A program made the translations under genes and the position numbers. 24,078 nucleotides of DNA from NCBI GenBank assembly GCA_036493755.1, contig DASXPG010000005.1:1-24078 (forward strand), in the 5' to 3' direction. The stretch comes from DASXPG01 sp036493755. GTDB lineage: Bacteria; Gemmatimonadota; Gemmatimonadetes; Gemmatimonadales; JACORV01. Below are positions 21,163-24,078 of this stretch, one piece after another. The notes under the pieces were generated by a model. That model was not told the origin of the DNA and ran no database searches. It saw only the letters and a list, made by a program, of their open reading frames with translations. How positions within the stretch are numbered: the first letter of the stretch is position 1; every line of letters begins with the position of its first letter.

Positions 21163-22239
21163 ATGCGTCACCTCAAAGCCGCACGCGCCCCCCGTTTAAT
21201 TCTGCTCATATCGCTTTTCGCCGCGTCGTTGGTGGGCTTTGCGCACGCCCAGCAGACCGCGACGATAGCGCGCGAGGGCGAGCCGTTGCTGGGCGAGGTC
21301 GGCGGCGCGCGCCTCGGCCAGCTCGCCCTGGGCGGGCGATTCCAGGCCGGCACCAGCCGGGCCGGATACACGCAGATCACCCTCGAGGGATGGATCTTCA
21401 AGCCCTCCACCGGGGCGGCGCGCAAGGATGGACACACGCTGGCGGTGCGCCGCGCGCCGGTCGAGAATCTGCGCGATGCGCCTAACGGTAAAACGCTGGC
21501 GCAGCTGGTGCAGGGATTCCTGCTCGACGAGGTGGATCACCGCGGGCAGTGGCTCAAGGTGCGCCGGCTGGTGTGGGTCAAGAGCGACGGGCTGCAGCTG
21601 CCGGGCCAGGTGGTCGCGGCCGCCCCGCCGGCGGCGCCCGACGGACGGGCCGCACCCTCACCGCCGCCCGCCGCGCCTAACGGACGGGCCGCGCCGGCAC
21701 CGCCGCCCGCGGCGACCGTACCGGACACCACGCCCGCGGATCCACGTCGCGCCGTGGTGCGGCGGCGGATGAATCTGTATCGCGCCCCGGACTCCGCGGC
21801 GGTGGGCCAGCTCGAGGCGGGGACGCCGGTCAGGATCACCGAGCGCGCCGGCCCCTGGGTGCGCATCGAGACCCAGGCCTGGGTCCGCGAGAACGAGATC
21901 CGTCCCTCGGACAATTCCATTCTCACCGGACTCACCGCCTCCGAGCTGCGCGGGGCGCCCGATGAGTTCAAGGGCAAGCTGCTGCGCTGGACGATCCAGT
22001 TTCTTTCGCTCCAGACCGCCGACGAGCTGCGTCCCGACTTCCAGCCGGGGCAGAAGTACATCCTCGCCCGCGGCCCCGCGCCCGAATACGCCTTCGTCTA
22101 CGTCATCGTGCCGGCCGACAAACTTCTCGACGTGCAGAAGATCGAGCCGCTCGCCAGCATCACCGTGGTGGCGCGCGTGGTGAACGGCCGCAGCACCTAT
22201 CTCGCCAATCCGATTCTCGAGCTGGTGGAACTGCCATGA
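21163..22239 (+). CDS. Secreted SH3-like-domain protein
   Basis: A 358-aa protein with a signal peptide (LILLISLFAASLVGFAHAQ). Two or three SH3-like beta segments follow: GGARLGQLALGGRFQAG with ITLEGWIFKPSTG; LAVRRAPVENLRDAPNGKTLAQL with LKVRRLVWVKSDGLQ; and, after a Pro-rich linker, MNLYRAPDSAAVGQLEAGTPV with WVRIETQAWVRENEI. Such domains bind peptidoglycan or other envelope ligands. The C-terminal ~100 residues (from LTASELRGAPDEFKGKL) form another beta-rich domain I do not recognise. ATG 21163 is chosen because a strong promoter -10 overlaps ATG 21121. The linker is a 39-nt duplication. Its stop overlaps the next gene (ATGA). Confidence 0.82.
   Translation: MRHLKAARAPRLILLISLFAASLVGFAHAQQTATIAREGEPLLGEVGGARLGQLALGGRFQAGTSRAGYTQITLEGWIFKPSTGAARKDGHTLAVRRAPVENLRDAPNGKTLAQLVQGFLLDEVDHRGQWLKVRRLVWVKSDGLQLPGQVVAAAPPAAPDGRAAPSPPPAAPNGRAAPAPPPAATVPDTTPADPRRAVVRRRMNLYRAPDSAAVGQLEAGTPVRITERAGPWVRIETQAWVRENEIRPSDNSILTGLTASELRGAPDEFKGKLLRWTIQFLSLQTADELRPDFQPGQKYILARGPAPEYAFVYVIVPADKLLDVQKIEPLASITVVARVVNGRSTYLANPILELVELP
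21631..21708 (+). repeat. 39-nt tandem duplication encoding a Pro-rich linker
   Basis: Two 39-nt copies (21631-21669, 21670-21708) encode AAPDGRAAPSPPP and AAPNGRAAPAPPP. Copy 1 reads GCGCCCGACGGACGG where copy 2 reads GCGCCTAACGGACGG, so copy 2 alone carries the recurrent octamer GCCTAACG. Confidence 0.9.
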
Positions 22240-22631
22240 ACGAATTCCTGAAGAAGCGCATCGAGCGGAAGCTGGAATCGCTGCCGGACGAACGGGTCTA
22301 CCAGGTCCTCGACTTCATCGAGTTTCTCGACTCCAAGTACGCGGCGCGCACCTCCACCGAGCCGACGCCGTTCCAGAAACTCGCCGAGACGGTTGAAGAC
22401 ACGCTGCGGGCCGGCCGGATGTCCGCCCACGCCATCGGCAAGACGATGGACGCGATGAGCGCCGCGGGCCGCATCATGGGCGGGCTCGCCGCCGCGGGAA
22501 AGTCGGTGGTGGACCAGGTCGCCGGTGAGCGGAAGGACCCCCACCGCCTCGAAAACCCGCCCGCCTCCTCGGAAACGAAGCTGCCGCCAAAGAGCGACAC
22601 GGCGCCGGAGACGCACACCGGATCTGCTTGA
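22236..22631 (+). CDS. Small DUF2281-like protein
   Basis: A 131-aa protein. The N-terminal ~35 residues (ERKLESLPDERVYQVLDF and IEFLDSKYA) match the helix pattern 'L..LP.e....vldFi.fL..K' of DUF2281-type and related small proteins. The middle has a Gly/Ala/Met-rich helix (MSAAGRIMGGLAAAGKSVV) that might touch membrane or another protein, and the C-terminus is a disordered Pro/Ser/Glu tail. Function unknown. It overlaps the SH3-like gene by 4 nt (ATGA) and is followed by a small hairpin and then the IMPDH-family gene. Confidence 0.75.
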   Translation: MNEFLKKRIERKLESLPDERVYQVLDFIEFLDSKYAARTSTEPTPFQKLAETVEDTLRAGRMSAHAIGKTMDAMSAAGRIMGGLAAAGKSVVDQVAGERKDPHRLENPPASSETKLPPKSDTAPETHTGSA

Positions 22632-22634
22632 CCC

Positions 22635-22655
22635 GCCCCTTCGGGGCCTCTACTT
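22635..22655 (+). terminator. Small hairpin with short T run, weak terminator or leader element
   Basis: GCCCC (22635-22639) and GGGGC (22643-22647) form a 5-bp stem with a 3-nt loop, followed a few bases later by TTTT (22653-22656). It begins 4 nt after the preceding stop and ends just before the IMPDH-family start. It could attenuate read-through or affect ribosome access; the stem is short. Confidence 0.35.
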
Positions 22656-22661
22656 TTCGCC

Positions 22662-24078
22662 ATGGAAAGCCGGATTCGAACGAAGGAAGGCCTCGCCTTC
22701 GACGATGTCCTCCTGGTGCCGCGGCACTCGACCGTGCACCCCCGCCAGGTTGAAGTCTCTTCCCGTCTGACTCGCGACATCCCGCTCAACATTCCGTTCG
22801 TCGCCGCCGCCATGGATACCGTCACCGAGTCCGAAATGGCCATCGCGATGGCGCGCCACGGCGGCATCGGCGTCATCCACAAGAACATGCCGATCGACCG
22901 GCAGGTGTCCGAAGTCGACCGGGTGAAGCGGTCCGAGAGCGGGATGATTCTCGATCCCATCACCCTCCCGCCCGACCGGCCGATCCGCGACGCGCTGCAC
23001 CTCATGGCTCGCTTCCGGATCTCCGGGGTGCCCATCGTCGACCAGAAGCGGATGCTCGTCGGCATCATCACCAACCGCGATCTGCAGTTCGAGAAGGACC
23101 TGAACCGGCCGATCAAGGATGTGATGACGTCGTCGAAGCTGATCACCGCGCCGATCGGCACCTCGCTCGACGAAGCGCAGCGCATTCTCGGCCGGCACAA
23201 GGTCGAGAAGCTGCCGGTGGTGGGCGCCGATGGAACGCTCAAGGGCCTCATCACCGTCAAGGACATCTTCAAGCGCCAGCAGTACCCCGGCGCCAACAAG
23301 GACAAGCACGGCCGGCTGCTCGTCGCGGCCGCGGTGGGTGCGTCGAAGGACACCATCGTCCGCGCCCGCGCCCTCGTCGACGCCGGCTGCGACGTGCTCT
23401 GCGTCGACTCGGCGCACGGCCACAGCGAAGGGGTGCTCAACGCCATCGCCGAATTGCGCGAGGCGCTTCCCGACGCGCAGATCATCGGCGGTAACGTCGC
23501 CACCCTGAGCGGCGCCTGCGCGCTGGTGGAGCGAGGCGTGGATGCGGTGAAGGTCGGCGTCGGCCCCGGCTCCATCTGCACCACGCGCGTCGTCACCGGC
23601 GTGGGGGTTCCGCAGTTGACCGCGATCCTCGACGCGGTCTCGGGCGCGAAGGATATTCCGGTCATCGCCGACGGCGGAGTGAAATATTCCGGCGATGCCG
23701 TGAAGGCCCTCGCCGCGGGCGCGTCGTCGGTGATGATCGGCTCGTGGTTCGCCGGCACGCACGAGTCGCCGGGCGACGTCCACCGCGATGCAGACGGCCG
23801 GTTGTTCAAGGAGTCGTTCGGCATGGCCTCTGCGCGTGCCGTCAAAGGCCGCACCGAGGGCGAGTCGGCGTTCGACCGGACCCGCAAGGCGTTGTTCGAG
23901 GAAGGCATCTCGACCGCCCGGATGTACCTCGAGCCTGAGCGTCCCGGCGTCGAGGACCTGCTCGACCGCATCGTTGCGGGGCTGCGCAGCTCGATGACCT
24001 ACGCCGGTGCGCGCACGCTCGAGGAGTTCCACCAGCGGGCAGTCGTCGGCGTACAGAGCGCGGCCGGTTACGCCGAGG
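22662..24078 (+). CDS. guaB: IMP dehydrogenase/GMP reductase family protein (partial, runs off the window)
   Basis: 472 codons are visible and only a short C-terminus is missing. The barrel starts FDDVLLVPRHSTVHPRQVEV, contains MDTVTESEMA and GGIGVIHKNM, then a CBS pair (about residues 95-205), then GCDVLCVDSAHGHS, IIGGNVAT, the catalytic-Cys loop VGPGSICTTRVVTGVGVPQ (Cys 306, Thr 308) and IADGGVKYSGD. Up to here it reads as ordinary IMPDH, which makes XMP from IMP for guanine-nucleotide synthesis. After residue 360 it differs: LFKESFGMASARAVKGR replaces the usual YRGMGSLGAM, and ALFEEGISTARM replaces the EG-loop, as in actinobacterial GuaB1-type proteins. Whether it is an IMPDH or a GMP reductase is open, so the symbol is provisional. 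Start ATG 22662. Confidence 0.88.
   Translation, partial: MESRIRTKEGLAFDDVLLVPRHSTVHPRQVEVSSRLTRDIPLNIPFVAAAMDTVTESEMAIAMARHGGIGVIHKNMPIDRQVSEVDRVKRSESGMILDPITLPPDRPIRDALHLMARFRISGVPIVDQKRMLVGIITNRDLQFEKDLNRPIKDVMTSSKLITAPIGTSLDEAQRILGRHKVEKLPVVGADGTLKGLITVKDIFKRQQYPGANKDKHGRLLVAAAVGASKDTIVRARALVDAGCDVLCVDSAHGHSEGVLNAIAELREALPDAQIIGGNVATLSGACALVERGVDAVKVGVGPGSICTTRVVTGVGVPQLTAILDAVSGAKDIPVIADGGVKYSGDAVKALAAGASSVMIGSWFAGTHESPGDVHRDADGRLFKESFGMASARAVKGRTEGESAFDRTRKALFEEGISTARMYLEPERPGVEDLLDRIVAGLRSSMTYAGARTLEEFHQRAVVGVQSAAGYAE

Noticed and set aside
22298..23971. 557-codon minus-strand open frame opposite the IMPDH-family gene
   Set aside because: Antisense shadow: Ser/Arg/Thr-rich, no motifs, while the plus-strand frame carries the catalytic loop.
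1..24078. Search by eye for tRNA, rRNA, CRISPR repeats, transposase genes, restriction or toxin-antitoxin genes
   Set aside because: Nothing convincing was seen; the window reads as ordinary chromosomal metabolism and envelope genes.

Overview
This is a gene-dense, high-GC bacterial chromosomal window with no rRNA, tRNA, CRISPR array, insertion sequence or phage gene that I can see. Several signal peptides end in a '-SAQ/-AQ' pattern, outer-membrane barrels and lipoproteins are frequent (so the cell is diderm), and the octamer GCCTAACG/CGTTAGGC recurs inside genes. Together these suggest a Gemmatimonadota-like organism. That assignment is inference from style, not from a marker gene.

Left part (1-4571): a two-domain VOC/glyoxalase-fold protein converges on a CstA-family transporter, the two stops sharing one CTAG. 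Divergent from CstA is a FabG-like short-chain dehydrogenase, followed by a small putative lipoprotein.

Plus-strand run (4584-11289): NAD-type isocitrate dehydrogenase, a DUF4139-like secreted protein, a YqeG/PGP-phosphatase-like HAD protein, a SprT-like zinc protease, glutaryl-CoA dehydrogenase, and electron-transfer flavoprotein beta and alpha. Six of the genes follow with 0-5 nt gaps or 1-4 nt overlaps, and the run ends in a perfect 12-bp-stem terminator (11309-11340) shared with the gene that converges on it. The last three genes form one catabolic unit: the dehydrogenase hands electrons to the flavoprotein.

Minus-strand block (21099 down to 11372): an outer-membrane barrel and a TauE/SafE sulfite-exporter-type permease; a second barrel, mobA, mobB and a PBP4-type D,D-carboxypeptidase lipoprotein; moeA, a small unknown acidic protein, a cysteine-synthase-family enzyme and a conserved membrane protein of unknown function, closed by a terminator at 12652-12679. 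Downstream lies a lipoprotein with a Big_2-like domain and a phosphoesterase domain. Molybdenum-cofactor genes beside a sulfite-type exporter and a cysteine-synthase homologue hint at a sulfur theme (inference).

Right end (21093-24078): a good sigma70-like promoter drives an SH3-like secreted protein, a small DUF2281-like protein, and an IMPDH/GMP-reductase family enzyme cut by the window end.

No single spectacular system is visible. The most unusual signals are at DNA level: ten copies of GCCTAACG in coding DNA, and short 7-8-nt periodic repeats placed at gene boundaries, one pair forming an inverted arrangement over a signal peptide.
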